From the NCBI GenBank assembly GCA_002451555.1, contig DKCU01000141.1, positions 9,394 to 38,307 on the forward strand: DNA of 28,914 nt, given 5' to 3'. Below are positions 1-9,182 of this stretch, piece after piece. This DNA is from Candidatus Segatella albertsiae. Lineage in GTDB: Bacteria; Bacteroidota; Bacteroidia; Bacteroidales; Bacteroidaceae. The notes under the pieces were generated by a model. The model did not search any database and was not told the DNA's origin. It worked only from the letters and a program-made list of their open reading frames with translations. A program made the position numbers and the translations under genes. How positions within the stretch are numbered: position 1 is the first letter of the stretch; the number at the start of each line of letters is the position of its first letter.

Positions 1-18
1 TTCTCAAAATATGTTCGA

Positions 19-1806
19 TTACTTTTCGAAGTGTATCCAATCAATGTCAAGGAAGGCGGCGTCATTCTTCTTGGCTGTGCGAGTATTGAAGAAACCGAGT
101 TTTGCGCCAATCCACTTGCCTTCTCTCATGAGGAAAGGTTCGCCCAACTTGGTGAATTTCTTTCCGTCAATGCTGTAGCTCCATTCTGCGATGCCTTTGA
201 TTTGATTGGCAATGCCTTCGCTATGCACCTTTACACGCAACCATACGTCTTGTGTGGCTATGCGAGAGGAAGGAATATCATCTACAGCATATTTCACCGT
301 GTATGGCTGAGGCTGTTTGCTGCTCTTGAGTGCAACTTGTTTCACCACTTTCTCTGCATTTCCCTTATCAGCCTTTTCGCATGTTACATATTGTAGTACG
401 ATGCCATTTTCCTTTGTGTCAACAAATTTGAGAGCCGAATAGTCCATACCTTGCATGATCATGCCCGCACTTTCACCTAGCACCTTGTCTTTCTCCTTGT
501 AAGCTTCCGTACGGTTAGGAATGAATTTCACCTTTGCCGTAGCAGTGAAGTTCTCCGTAGGAAGTTTCTGGAGCAACAGGTTGGGAAGGTCGTAAAGATT
601 CTTGGCACCTTCTATCTGTTGCACGCCATAGAGTCGAAGCTTAGAGTTCTTGGCATCACAGAAGTACCAATAATGACTATAAGGACCATTCCATTGCCAC
701 TGATAACCCAAGTCAATGCTGTTGAAGTCATCCGACTCCTTTGGCTGGAAATTGCCGCTGGATGGCAAGTTAGGTTTCTTCCACTGTTGCACAGGGTCGC
801 CACATCCATCTCCGTCCTTATCATCACCTATGACGAGCCAATCGTTGACCCACTTGGCAGGTTGCAGATGAACGACACGACCATAGGCATGCTTGTCTTG
901 GAAGTGCAGGAACCAGTCTTCACCATTCTGTGTATCTACCCAAGCTCCTTGGTGAGGGCCATTTACCTTCTTGTTCTTGCCTTGTGCCATGCCCACATAT
1001 TCCTCGTAAGGGCCGTATGGGTTCTTGGAGCGAAGTTCCACCTGCCAGCCGTATTTCACGCCGCCAGCCGGGCTCATGATATAGTAGTAACCATTGCGCT
1101 TGTAAAACTTCGTGCCTTCAATGGTAGGTTGGTTTTCATGACCATCATAAACGATGCGAGAAGGACCAATCACTTTCGTGCCATCCGGAGACATGGGAGC
1201 AACGAAGAGAACAGATTTGATGCCAGCTCTCGAACCAGCGCATCCATGTGAAAGATATGCCTTTCCGTCTTCGTCCCAAAGAGGGCAGCAGTCGATGAGA
1301 CCTTTTCCTTTCATCACCCATGTGATAGGTTCCCAGGTGCCTCGTGGATCTTTCGTCTTGGTCATGAAGAGACCTTGGTCAGGGTCGCCGCAATAGATGT
1401 AGAACCAACCGTCGTGATAGCGGATGGAAGGTGCCCATACATAGTTTCCATGTTGTGCTTTCTTGTGCCAATCCAAGTCTGTGCCTTGGTATTCTTGCAA
1501 TACAGGATAGTCGTCGAGCAGTGCGGCACCGATGATTTCCCAGTTCACCAAGTCAGTGCTGTGAAGAATCTGTAGGCCAGGAAAGCACTGGAAGGAAGAA
1601 GCAGTCATGTAGTAGTCATTTCCTACACGACAGACATCAGGGTCTGAATAGTCGGCGTCAATCACGGGGTTGCGATACATTCCGTTCTTTAAGTTAGGGT
1701 TCCATGTATGCGAAGCTTCTTGTGCTTTCATACCAATGGAAGATAGCGGTGACGCTAAGACAATAGTCGCCATGACGCTCAGTAAATGGTTTGCTTTGAA
1801 CTTCAT
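19..1806 (-). CDS. Secreted glycoside hydrolase family 43 enzyme with C-terminal beta-sandwich (xylosidase/arabinofuranosidase type)
   Basis: The product has 595 residues and an N-terminal signal peptide (hydrophobic segment about 8-28, ending near KAQ). The five-bladed propeller starts at 'MYRNPVIDADYSDPDVCRVG', where the YSDPD aspartates (about D55/D57) fit the GH43 base region. D172 in 'IDCCPLWDEDG' fits the pKa-modulating aspartate, and E230 in 'QPTIEGTKFY' fits the general acid. Residues from about 350 to the end resemble the concanavalin-like C2 domain common in GH43 beta-xylosidases. Family members release terminal xylose or arabinose, so trimming of pectin side chains is an inference from context. 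The gene has its own promoter (1855-1886) with good -7 and -33 boxes. It lies beyond the terminators of the SusC1 operon and lacks the palindromic operator found at the other pectin genes. The exact substrate is not determinable here. Confidence 0.9.
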   Translation of the reverse strand: MKFKANHLLSVMATIVLASPLSSIGMKAQEASHTWNPNLKNGMYRNPVIDADYSDPDVCRVGNDYYMTASSFQCFPGLQILHSTDLVNWEIIGAALLDDYPVLQEYQGTDLDWHKKAQHGNYVWAPSIRYHDGWFYIYCGDPDQGLFMTKTKDPRGTWEPITWVMKGKGLIDCCPLWDEDGKAYLSHGCAGSRAGIKSVLFVAPMSPDGTKVIGPSRIVYDGHENQPTIEGTKFYKRNGYYYIMSPAGGVKYGWQVELRSKNPYGPYEEYVGMAQGKNKKVNGPHQGAWVDTQNGEDWFLHFQDKHAYGRVVHLQPAKWVNDWLVIGDDKDGDGCGDPVQQWKKPNLPSSGNFQPKESDDFNSIDLGYQWQWNGPYSHYWYFCDAKNSKLRLYGVQQIEGAKNLYDLPNLLLQKLPTENFTATAKVKFIPNRTEAYKEKDKVLGESAGMIMQGMDYSALKFVDTKENGIVLQYVTCEKADKGNAEKVVKQVALKSSKQPQPYTVKYAVDDIPSSRIATQDVWLRVKVHSEGIANQIKGIAEWSYSIDGKKFTKLGEPFLMREGKWIGAKLGFFNTRTAKKNDAAFLDIDWIHFEK

Positions 1807-1854
1807 TTGTAGATTAATTTGTTGTTTTGTTTTTAACTACTGGTTATTTAGCTG

Positions 1855-1886
1855 CAAAGTTACTATATTTCTTTTGATTTCTCAAA
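1855..1886 (-). promoter_or_regulatory. Promoter of the GH43 gene
   Basis: On the minus strand, TTTG (1886-1883) is followed by a 20-nt spacer and TAACTTTG (1862-1855). This matches the Bacteroidota -33/-7 pattern. The start codon is about 50 nt downstream of the -7 box. No LacI-like palindrome lies at the position used by the regulated promoters of this window. Confidence 0.7.
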
Positions 1887-1968
1887 TTTTAAGAGGATAA
1901 AAATGTGAAAAGAATTATATATTCATTCATTTTTTAGAAGAGTATTGCTATGTTTGTTCCATAAAAAT

Positions 1969-2003
1969 AAGGGGGAAATAAGCCTCACGCTTACTTCCCC
2001 CTT
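1969..2003 (-). terminator. Intrinsic terminator of the SusC1-SusD1-lipoprotein operon
   Basis: A 15-bp stem with one mismatch (arms 1969-1983 and 1989-2003, core GGGGGAA) closes a 5-nt loop. Read on the minus strand it is followed by TTATTTTTAT. It lies about 110 nt after the lipoprotein stop codon. Confidence 0.8.
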
Positions 2004-2051
2004 CCAAGAGTAATTTTTACTAATCTATCCTGAATAATAGCTATGTCTTTT

Positions 2052-2071
2052 AAAAAGGGCTCTCCCTTTTT
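2052..2071 (-). terminator. Additional terminator-like hairpin after the lipoprotein gene
   Basis: An 8-bp stem AAAAAGGG/CCCTTTTT with a 4-nt loop sits 39 nt after the stop codon. It lies upstream, in transcription order, of the stronger hairpin at 1969-2003. The two could act as a tandem terminator; this one could alternatively be a processing hairpin. Confidence 0.5.
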
Positions 2072-2110
2072 ATATAGCCTTATTATTAATAAATGTATGT
2101 TACTGGTTAA

Positions 2111-3712
2111 TTATTCGTACCATTTCGCTGCTCCAACTTGAAGTTTCTTCACGCTTTCTTCACCAATCGTGAAGTCGCCCTTGGCAGCGTCCTTGTACTT
2201 AGGATCAGCAACCTTGCCACTTGCGTCTTTGAACGCATTGACGATTGGAGGACCTAATACTTCTGTATTCAAGTTAGTGCAAGCGTTATAAACGTTGTTT
2301 GCAAACTCAGGTGCAGTTGTTGATGCTTGGTTGCTCCAAACTCCTACGGTGTTGGTAACAATATTGTTGCTCCATACAATCTTGCTGCATGCGTTTCGAA
2401 CATAGAGCAGACGCTTGCCAGAAGTGTTGCTGACACCATTGATGGTACAGTGGTCAACCGTGATGACAGTCTCGCTACCCAACTTAGCGTTATCGTAGCG
2501 GATGAAGTCGCGACCTGCACAGCTATTATAGAAAGTACAGTTGATGAGATTCAATGCACCTATGTAGCCCTTGCGGCAATCGAGAAAATCGCCACCATCA
2601 CATTTTATGTCATGGATGTCACAGTTGTTGAATGTGATTTCTCCTACCTTTGCTGCTACATTGAGGTAATAGAGTCCCTTGGTAAAGTTTTTGATCTCAG
2701 AGTTCTTGACCACAACTTTGTTTAGATCAGAAGCCTCCTTGAAGTTGAATGTCTGGTCTGTGGAATTGTTCAAAGAACCATCCAAAATGACATTGTCTAT
2801 CTCAACGCTCTTGGCACCGTTGATTTCAAAGCGACCTTGGATGACTGGTTTTGCGGTAGGGTAGAGACCCTGGATGCTTACATTGTTTGCCAATGCTACG
2901 GCACTTGTAGTGCCATCTTCGTCAGCACTAGGAATCTGATAGGTTCCTGGCATAAGTACGAAAGTTTCTCCATCGGTAGCATTGCTTAGAATGCTCTTCA
3001 AGTCTGCTCCTTCCTCGACGATGGTCTTGCCTGTCAAGTCGGTGATGGTAGTGATAATCTTGTTTCCACGTTCCTTTTCTCCATTATAGAGATAAATGCT
3101 ATATTTGGTGGAAGGTTGCAAGCCTGTAACTGTCGCTTTACCTGCAGCTTTTTCCTCAGCTGTGATTTCGTGAGTGATGATGGTAGAAACATTGCCCTTG
3201 TCATCGGTATATTTTACTACAATCTTTGTCACTTCTTCTCCTGCTGGCCAATTCATCTTGACAGAACGATCTAAAATATCCTTTAGTGGATCAACGGCTT
3301 TGAAAATCTGTTGAGCACTTGTGCGGAAAAATACGCCATTCCATACTGAGTTACGGCTGTTGTCGTTGTCGTCTATAGCCATGACACGAGCTGAGTACTT
3401 GGTGTCGTACATCAATCCATCTACGAGATAAGGGATGTCTTTGGCGGTAATGTTATTGTATGTCTTGACAGGAGTCCCTGTAAAGCTCAAGCTGTCATCC
3501 TGGAAAATTTCCAAGTTGTAGCTGGTGGCACCTGAGGACAATGTCCACTCCAACTGTGCGCTCTCTTTGGTGATACTCTTTGCCTCAAAGTTGGTAGGTG
3601 AGAAATTTCGGCCTACGACGAGGCTTGTTATCTCATCCATGGGGTTGGAGCAAGATGCGAGGGTTAGTGATCCTAACCCAAGCATACATGCATATATAAA
3701 AGATCTTTTCAT
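2111..3712 (-). CDS. Surface lipoprotein with FN3 repeats and a right-handed beta-helix (DUF4957/DUF5123-like), probable pectin-binding SGBP
   Basis: The product has 533 residues, with a lipoprotein signal (LTLASC, acylated Cys21). Two fibronectin-III-like domains follow (about 40-135 and 140-230; 'LQPSTKYSIYLYNG' is a typical FN3 strand). From about 235 the pattern 'ADLKSILSNATDGETFVLMPGTY' opens a parallel beta-helix with regular short repeats to about residue 500, as in DUF4957/DUF5123 proteins. The protein ends in AAKWYE. It is the third gene of the SusC1-SusD1 operon, 34 nt after SusD1. By position it is the surface glycan-binding partner of that transporter, a role known for such genes in Bacteroidota pectin loci. 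I see no clear polysaccharide lyase catalytic set, so binding is more likely than catalysis. Confidence 0.85.
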   Translation of the reverse strand: MKRSFIYACMLGLGSLTLASCSNPMDEITSLVVGRNFSPTNFEAKSITKESAQLEWTLSSGATSYNLEIFQDDSLSFTGTPVKTYNNITAKDIPYLVDGLMYDTKYSARVMAIDDNDNSRNSVWNGVFFRTSAQQIFKAVDPLKDILDRSVKMNWPAGEEVTKIVVKYTDDKGNVSTIITHEITAEEKAAGKATVTGLQPSTKYSIYLYNGEKERGNKIITTITDLTGKTIVEEGADLKSILSNATDGETFVLMPGTYQIPSADEDGTTSAVALANNVSIQGLYPTAKPVIQGRFEINGAKSVEIDNVILDGSLNNSTDQTFNFKEASDLNKVVVKNSEIKNFTKGLYYLNVAAKVGEITFNNCDIHDIKCDGGDFLDCRKGYIGALNLINCTFYNSCAGRDFIRYDNAKLGSETVITVDHCTINGVSNTSGKRLLYVRNACSKIVWSNNIVTNTVGVWSNQASTTAPEFANNVYNACTNLNTEVLGPPIVNAFKDASGKVADPKYKDAAKGDFTIGEESVKKLQVGAAKWYE

Positions 3713-3746
3713 GATTTTTCTGATTAAATTTTTAGTTACAATGTGA

Positions 3747-5591
3747 TTAGTCGCTTAACTGACCATAATTGCCATCATTGTTGAGCATACCATTGCTCTT
3801 GTTGATAAATGTCTGCCATATAGGCCAGAGGCAATTCAAACTTGGCTGGTTTACATAGAGACCATTGATATAGTCATCATTGATGACGTTCTCACCTGTC
3901 TTGCTATCTACAAACCATTGTTTGGAAGAGTACTTGTTATCTTCGTTTTTGGTCATTTGTTCACCTTGCTCGTCAGTGTCGCCATGGTTCAAGCCATAGA
4001 TGGACAATGTCTCACCATCTGCTCCCAATTTATAGTAAAGCTTGGAAGGAAGGTCGCTGTATTCACCAGAACGATTAGCCAAACGAGTCAACTTTTCCTT
4101 AGCCTCAGCCATTTTTTTGTCGATGATTCCCCAACGAACGAGGTCTGCCTTGCGGAGAGATTCTCCTGCAAATTCCAAGCCACGTTGCTCTACGATGCCA
4201 TTGAAGAAAGCTTCCTTGCTTGCTGTGTATTTGGCTTGGAGGGCGGCTACCTTCTCTGCAGGAAGCGCACGGTCGAGCACAGGCTTCATGTATGGCCAAG
4301 CAGCTGCAGGACCATCGAGCTCGTTGATAGCTTCGGCTGCCATCAGGTAAACATCAGCCATGCGCATGTACTGCCAGTTGATACCATCGTCGTTGGCTCC
4401 AAGGTTGAGAGCTCTGTCCGTTTTCATCCACTCATAGCGCAACTTACCGAAGCACCATTTGTTGACAGCTCTCAACTGTTGGTAAGATTTGCCATTGACC
4501 AATTCCTTACTCCAATCGTATGGAACGCAAGTGATGTCACGGCGTATATCTTCTGAGTCATAATCATAGTAGAGGTATGGGATAGGACCATTGACACCAC
4601 CTTGTGCCTGAGAGGTATATTGGTCTTTTGCATTGTGCTTGATACCGAATGTGTAGAGTACACGACCACGGCCATCAGAGAATGGTATCTCCCAGAGACT
4701 CTCGTCGCCTGCTGTCACATTGTCCTGGCAGAGCTTGGTGAAGTTGTCTTTGAACTTACCCAATTTGTTTCTGCCACTGTTGATGACATCAAGGCATTCC
4801 TCCTTGGCAATCTGATACATCTTGCTTGACTCCAACTCTGGATCTTTGCTCTTGCGATAGCCGTCGCCACGAAGTCCGTAACCGCCTGCATAGAGGGCGA
4901 TACGTGCACGAAGACCTTTGACGAAACTCTTGCTTACACGTTCTGTACTTTTTGTTATTTGGCTCTCGTTAGGCCAGTAGCAGTAATCCTCTGCTTCTTT
5001 CAAGTCTGCAAGCAATACCTTATAGATGGAGTCACGATTGCAACGTGGTAGATAAACATTGGTTGGATCATTTGGCTTGAAGCGGGCAGGAACATCGCCC
5101 CATCCTTTGACTAAGTCATTATAGACAACCGCTCTCAAAGTCAAAGCTTCGCCTAACAGCTGCGCCATATCCTTGTTGTTCTCTACATTGCCATATTTGC
5201 GAATATTTGTTATGGCAAGATTGGCACGCTCAATACCCTCGTAGAACTTTGCGTAGGCATTATTTTCTGTATTCATTTGGCCATTGGTTGCGATAGTGCC
5301 ATAGTTCCAAAGGCTTTGTTTGTCATCTGTAGAAGATTTGAGAGAAGGGTAGGTTCCGCTACCCACTTCCAAGTCTGTGTTCAAGCCATAGTATGGCAAG
5401 AAACGACCACGATATGAGTTGGTCTCTCCAAATGAAACGTGGATGGACATAATCTCCGACTCAGCCAAGGAGTATTGTGAGAATACGGATGTCTCGTCCA
5501 AGGTAGAGATGGTTGGAGATTCCATGTCACAGGAGGACATCATGCCTACAAGTGACAATGAAACGAGTGATAATTTTATATAGTTTTTCAT
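3747..5591 (-). CDS. SusD/RagB-family outer-membrane lipoprotein (SusD1)
   Basis: The product has 614 residues with lipobox 'LVGMMSSC' (Cys21). SusD features include the N-terminal 'FYEGIERANLAI...LLGEALTLRAVVYNDLVKGWGDVPAR' block, TPR-like helices, and the C-terminal 'EQRGLEFAGESLRKADLVRWG' and 'MRMADVYLMAAEAINEL' blocks. SusD proteins cap the extracellular face of their SusC channel and bind the incoming glycan. The gene starts 20 nt after the SusC1 stop and is followed by the beta-helix lipoprotein, so the three form one operon. Substrate assignment to oligogalacturonides comes from the neighbouring GH28, CE8 and GH105 genes. No truncation is apparent. Confidence 0.95.
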   Translation of the reverse strand: MKNYIKLSLVSLSLVGMMSSCDMESPTISTLDETSVFSQYSLAESEIMSIHVSFGETNSYRGRFLPYYGLNTDLEVGSGTYPSLKSSTDDKQSLWNYGTIATNGQMNTENNAYAKFYEGIERANLAITNIRKYGNVENNKDMAQLLGEALTLRAVVYNDLVKGWGDVPARFKPNDPTNVYLPRCNRDSIYKVLLADLKEAEDYCYWPNESQITKSTERVSKSFVKGLRARIALYAGGYGLRGDGYRKSKDPELESSKMYQIAKEECLDVINSGRNKLGKFKDNFTKLCQDNVTAGDESLWEIPFSDGRGRVLYTFGIKHNAKDQYTSQAQGGVNGPIPYLYYDYDSEDIRRDITCVPYDWSKELVNGKSYQQLRAVNKWCFGKLRYEWMKTDRALNLGANDDGINWQYMRMADVYLMAAEAINELDGPAAAWPYMKPVLDRALPAEKVAALQAKYTASKEAFFNGIVEQRGLEFAGESLRKADLVRWGIIDKKMAEAKEKLTRLANRSGEYSDLPSKLYYKLGADGETLSIYGLNHGDTDEQGEQMTKNEDNKYSSKQWFVDSKTGENVINDDYINGLYVNQPSLNCLWPIWQTFINKSNGMLNNDGNYGQLSD

Positions 5592-5611
5592 TACTATTTT
5601 CCTTTAGATTG

Positions 5612-8600
5612 TTAGAAGTTCAAGTTTACACCAAACACGAATGAGCGGCTTCTTGGATAACCAGAATAGTCGCAGGATGGAGTCAAACTCTCCTGACCGC
5701 TCTTCTTGATACAGTCAGATTCTGGGTCGAAACCTGTATAGTCTGTGATGGTGAACACATTGTAAGCTGTAGCATAGAATCGGAGACTATTGATACCTAC
5801 ACGCTTGGTGATTGACTGTGGAATGGTGTAACCCAAGGTCAATGTGTTCAAGCGGAGGAATGAAGCTTTCTCGATGGCCCAGTCGGTGAGTACCATCTTG
5901 CTGGTGTATGGAGACCACATCGTTGTGTTCTTGTTCATCTCAGCCAACTTTGCTGGGTCATTACACAATGTTCCGTCCTCGTTCAGGTTTGTCCAACGCT
6001 TGCCGTCAGCCATTTCTGTAATCATATTACGATACTGATACTTACCAGTCTGTGTACATTCTATCTTGTTGGCGTTATAGACCTGGTTGCCTACGCTGAA
6101 GTTGAAGTTGGCTGCAAGATCAAAACCGTATGCATGTGCATTGATGGCGAAACCACCCGTAAAGTCTGGGTTTACATTGCCAATCTTAACCTTGTCTTCC
6201 TCACCAATCTTACCATTTCTGCTCTTGGTGCCATCCTCGTTTTCAATCTCTTGATCAACGAGTTTCATAGAACCAGGGCGTACTGTACCGATGACATCGG
6301 ATGCATCTGCTACACCCTCTTTCAAAATCCATTTGCCAGAAGCTTCGTCATAACGTTCGAAATCGCTCACTTCGTAACGTCCAGCACTTTGGTAACCATA
6401 GATTTCACCAACTTGACCGCCTACGATGAGACGATATTCCTCACCGATTTCTGAAGAAGCCCAACGGGTCTCTGCGCCAAACTCGGTCATATTGCCAAGA
6501 CTCTTGATTTTGCCCTTGTTGAAACCGATGTTGCCAGTGAGGTCGATACCCCAGTCTTTCTTGTTGATGGCATGCCATGTCAAGCTTGCCTCGATACCCT
6601 TGTTCTCAGTCTTGCCCATATTTCTGTATTGGCTGTCATAACCTGTACCAGATACAGGGAACTTGATAAGAAGATCCTTTGTGGTGTTGAGATAAGCATC
6701 CAAAGTACCATTCAACTTACCGCCTAACAAAGTGAAGTCGAGACCTACGTTACGGGTGATAGTGGTTTCCCACTTCAAGTCAGGGTTAGCCATATTCTTG
6801 GAAGGAGCCCACATGGTCGTGAAACCATTTACCCAGCCTGTAGCGGAACCAGTCATGGCTTCATACATCTGCGAGAGCTGACCTACAGGAATATTGTTGT
6901 TACCGGCAGTACCAAAGGAGAGGCGAAGTTTCAAGTCGTCAAGCCACTTCTTTGTTCCCTTCATGAAAGGTTCTGATGAGATACGCCATGCTGCAGCAGC
7001 TGATGGGAAGTAACCCCAACGATTATCCTTGGAGAACTTGGAAGACGCATCGGCACGGAAGGTAAAGCTCAAAAGATACTTGTCCTCGAAGTTGTAGTTG
7101 GCACGTGTGAAGAATGACAACAGTTTATCGTCTGCACTGTAGTTGTCATCCACCTTGTTTGGTGTACCTTGTGCAGAGAGTTTCCATGCTGTTGTAGCAT
7201 CGAAGTCTGTAGGGAAATTGCGAATGTCCGCAGTGTTGATATGCTTCTTGGTAATCACATACTCATGACCCACCAAGAGGTTGACGGCGTGCTTGTCGTT
7301 CTTGATCAACTTCTTGAAATCATAGCTGATAGTGTTTGTGTTACGGAAACGATGGCGCTTGGTGTCAGCCAAAGTGATACCTGGTTTGCCTGGGTAGTCA
7401 GAGAAAGCGTTACGTACCTGATAAGTGGTAAGACCGAAGAAACGCTGGTCGTACTCATTGTAGTCATCGTAACCAAACTCAGTCTTTGCCTTGAAGTCCT
7501 TGAAGATTTCCCAACCGAAAGCACCAGAGAAGTTGAGCTGTTTACGTTCCTTCTTGCGGTCGTTGTCATACTGGCTGGTCACAGGATTATAGAGGTTACC
7601 CAAGTCATCATCTGCAGAACCTGCATTCTCATCGAGATTCTTCAATGGAATTGGAGTGTATATTAGGGCGTATTTCAGACGACGGTCTGTGTCATATGCA
7701 CCTGTTGCGTCATTGGCACCACCACCACGGATGTCGGTGTCAGAGTAGCGTACTTGGAAATCCAAAGTAGTGGTTTTGGATGGCTTGGTGTTCATCTTCA
7801 AACTAAAGTTGTCACGTTTGAAGTTGGAACCTATCTGGATGGCCTTGTCGTTCATGTGGGCATAGCTGAAAGCATACTTGATGTTTTCAGAGCCACCGTT
7901 GATGTTCAAGCTCTGGTTGAAAGTATGGCCTGTGCGACCATACACGATGTCCTGCCAGTCATTGCCCTCTACATCCTTGTAGAGATCCATATCCTGGTAG
8001 TTGCCAAAGTAATCGGTATAAGAAGACAGGTCTTTCTCATTTTTGAGAAGAGCTAACTCATACTGCCACTTAGCATAATCGTAAGGAGATAGAGTATCGA
8101 GTTTCTTGGCAATCTTCTTGACGCTGTAATAAGCATTGTAACTTACATTTACCTTTCCCGCCTTACCACTCTTGGTGGTAACGAGGATAACACCATTTGC
8201 ACCACGAGAACCGTAGATGGCGGTAGAAGAAGCATCCTTCAATACGGTGATGTCTTCGATGTCAGAGGCAGGAATGTCGCTGATGCTTTCCACAGGAAAT
8301 CCATCAACGATAAAAAGAGGATCGTTGCTCTGTGTGATAGAACCACCACCACGTACACGAATCTTGACATCTGCGTCAGGAGAACCTTCGGCGGTTGATA
8401 CTTGTACACCAGCTAACTTACCTGTCAGGGCTTCCGAAGCGGAAGCTACAGGTACGGCTGCCAACGTCTCGCTATTTACTGTAGCGACAGAACCAGTCAA
8501 GTCTTTCTTCTTGACCGAACCATAACCGATGACAACGACATCATTCAGTGATGTAGCGTCATCTTCCAGTTTGATGTTGACTACAGATTTTCCGGATACG

Positions 8601-8863
8601 TTCACTACTTGAGGTTTCATACCTACGTATGTAACCTTCAATTTCTTACTGTTGCCTTTCAATGTGATCGTAAAGTTACCGTCGAGATCGGTTACGCCTC
8701 CATTACCATTTGTTCCGTCCTCAAGGACTGAAGCACCAATAATAGGCTCTCCGGTATTGTCGGTGACATTACCTTTCACCACTGTTTGCGCAAAACCGTT
8801 GGCAGACATTGTTAATGTAGCAGCTACGAGCGCAAATCTTAGATTTTTTAAATTACCAGACAT
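5612..8863 (-). CDS. SusC/RagA-family TonB-dependent outer-membrane transporter (SusC1)
   Basis: The product has 1083 residues. A signal peptide (1-26, ending GFAQ) is followed by a carboxypeptidase-D regulatory-like domain (about 27-105, 'VTDNTGEPIIGASV'). The plug domain begins at 'VIGYGSVKKKDLTG' (about 111) and includes 'LKDASSTAIYGSRGANGVI' (about 208-226). The 22-strand barrel ends in 'SFVFGVNLNF' with a terminal Phe. The family imports oligosaccharides using TonB energy, with SusD as lid. It is the first gene of the operon driven from the promoter at 9037-9044, with operator A at 9088-9103. The leader is about 168 nt, much longer than that of its paralogue SusC2. It shares the start 'MSG-' and the plug motifs with SusC2, pointing to a duplicated import system. 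Confidence 0.96.
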   Translation of the reverse strand: MSGNLKNLRFALVAATLTMSANGFAQTVVKGNVTDNTGEPIIGASVLEDGTNGNGGVTDLDGNFTITLKGNSKKLKVTYVGMKPQVVNVSGKSVVNIKLEDDATSLNDVVVIGYGSVKKKDLTGSVATVNSETLAAVPVASASEALTGKLAGVQVSTAEGSPDADVKIRVRGGGSITQSNDPLFIVDGFPVESISDIPASDIEDITVLKDASSTAIYGSRGANGVILVTTKSGKAGKVNVSYNAYYSVKKIAKKLDTLSPYDYAKWQYELALLKNEKDLSSYTDYFGNYQDMDLYKDVEGNDWQDIVYGRTGHTFNQSLNINGGSENIKYAFSYAHMNDKAIQIGSNFKRDNFSLKMNTKPSKTTTLDFQVRYSDTDIRGGGANDATGAYDTDRRLKYALIYTPIPLKNLDENAGSADDDLGNLYNPVTSQYDNDRKKERKQLNFSGAFGWEIFKDFKAKTEFGYDDYNEYDQRFFGLTTYQVRNAFSDYPGKPGITLADTKRHRFRNTNTISYDFKKLIKNDKHAVNLLVGHEYVITKKHINTADIRNFPTDFDATTAWKLSAQGTPNKVDDNYSADDKLLSFFTRANYNFEDKYLLSFTFRADASSKFSKDNRWGYFPSAAAAWRISSEPFMKGTKKWLDDLKLRLSFGTAGNNNIPVGQLSQMYEAMTGSATGWVNGFTTMWAPSKNMANPDLKWETTITRNVGLDFTLLGGKLNGTLDAYLNTTKDLLIKFPVSGTGYDSQYRNMGKTENKGIEASLTWHAINKKDWGIDLTGNIGFNKGKIKSLGNMTEFGAETRWASSEIGEEYRLIVGGQVGEIYGYQSAGRYEVSDFERYDEASGKWILKEGVADASDVIGTVRPGSMKLVDQEIENEDGTKSRNGKIGEEDKVKIGNVNPDFTGGFAINAHAYGFDLAANFNFSVGNQVYNANKIECTQTGKYQYRNMITEMADGKRWTNLNEDGTLCNDPAKLAEMNKNTTMWSPYTSKMVLTDWAIEKASFLRLNTLTLGYTIPQSITKRVGINSLRFYATAYNVFTITDYTGFDPESDCIKKSGQESLTPSCDYSGYPRSRSFVFGVNLNF

Positions 8864-9031
8864 ACACTAATAGGTTAGATTTTTAAAATAGTTGTTTATG
8901 TAATATCCTCTTGAGCAGGCATCACTTTCTTGCGATATTTGATATGCTTTTTTTCAGGTGATGCTGTTAATCGGCTTTTATTTTTGTTTTTAGAATGAAA
9001 TACCTTTTGTTATTAGATTTTTCATTAATTC
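8864..9031 (-). other. Long 5' leader of the SusC1 operon with an imperfect hairpin
   Basis: About 168 nt separate the inferred start point from the SusC1 start codon. The segment is AT-rich and non-coding. It contains an outer inverted repeat GCATCAC/GTGATGC (8919-8925 and 8958-8964) enclosing a second pairing (GCGATAT with ATATGC, around 8932-8947). I recognise no riboswitch family. The leader extent is inferred from the -7 box. Confidence 0.35.
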
Positions 9032-9036
9032 TGCTG

Positions 9037-9044
9037 CAAATTTA
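9037..9044 (-). promoter_or_regulatory. -7 box of the SusC1 operon promoter
   Basis: TAAATTTG on the minus strand fits TAnnTTTG and is followed by the usual GCAG. No TTTG lies 19-21 nt upstream. Operator A begins 43 nt upstream of the box, the same spacing as at four other promoters in this window. Confidence 0.65.
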
Positions 9045-9087
9045 TAAAAAAAAAATGAAAGTAGTAGCTTTTTTGATGGTATAATTT

Positions 9088-9103
9088 ACGTAAACGTTTG
9101 TTA
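9088..9103 (-). promoter_or_regulatory. Operator A: LacI/PurR-like palindrome upstream of SusC1
   Basis: The plus strand reads ACGTAAACGTTTGTTA, with dyad centre between 9095 and 9096. The half-site nearer the promoter is GTTTACGT in gene orientation, and the far half TAACAAAC is degenerate. The site lies between the GH28 terminator and the SusC1 promoter, so it can only serve the SusC1 operon. Confidence 0.75.
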
Positions 9104-9122
9104 TGGTGTCTTTCGGACAATT

Positions 9123-9162
9123 AAAAGGTGTAATGCTCTATTGGGAGAGAATTACACCTTTT
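9123..9162 (-). terminator. Intrinsic terminator of the GH28 gene
   Basis: A perfect 12-bp stem AAAAGGTGTAAT/ATTACACCTTTT (9123-9134 and 9151-9162) encloses a 16-nt loop that can pair further (CTCT/AGAG). On the minus strand it ends in TTTTAATT. It begins 20 nt after the GH28 stop codon. Confidence 0.85.
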
Positions 9163-9182
9163 ATGATAATTGTATTAAGTTG

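Noticed and set aside
619..1251. Plus-strand open frame of 210 codons opposite GH43
   Set aside because: It is antisense to conserved GH43 motifs, and other frames in the same stretch are open as well.
9088..9103. The PurR-like palindromes as purine-repressor sites
   Set aside because: The sequence shape is shared across the LacI family, and all five targets are pectin genes with no purine gene present. A sugar-responsive family member is more likely.
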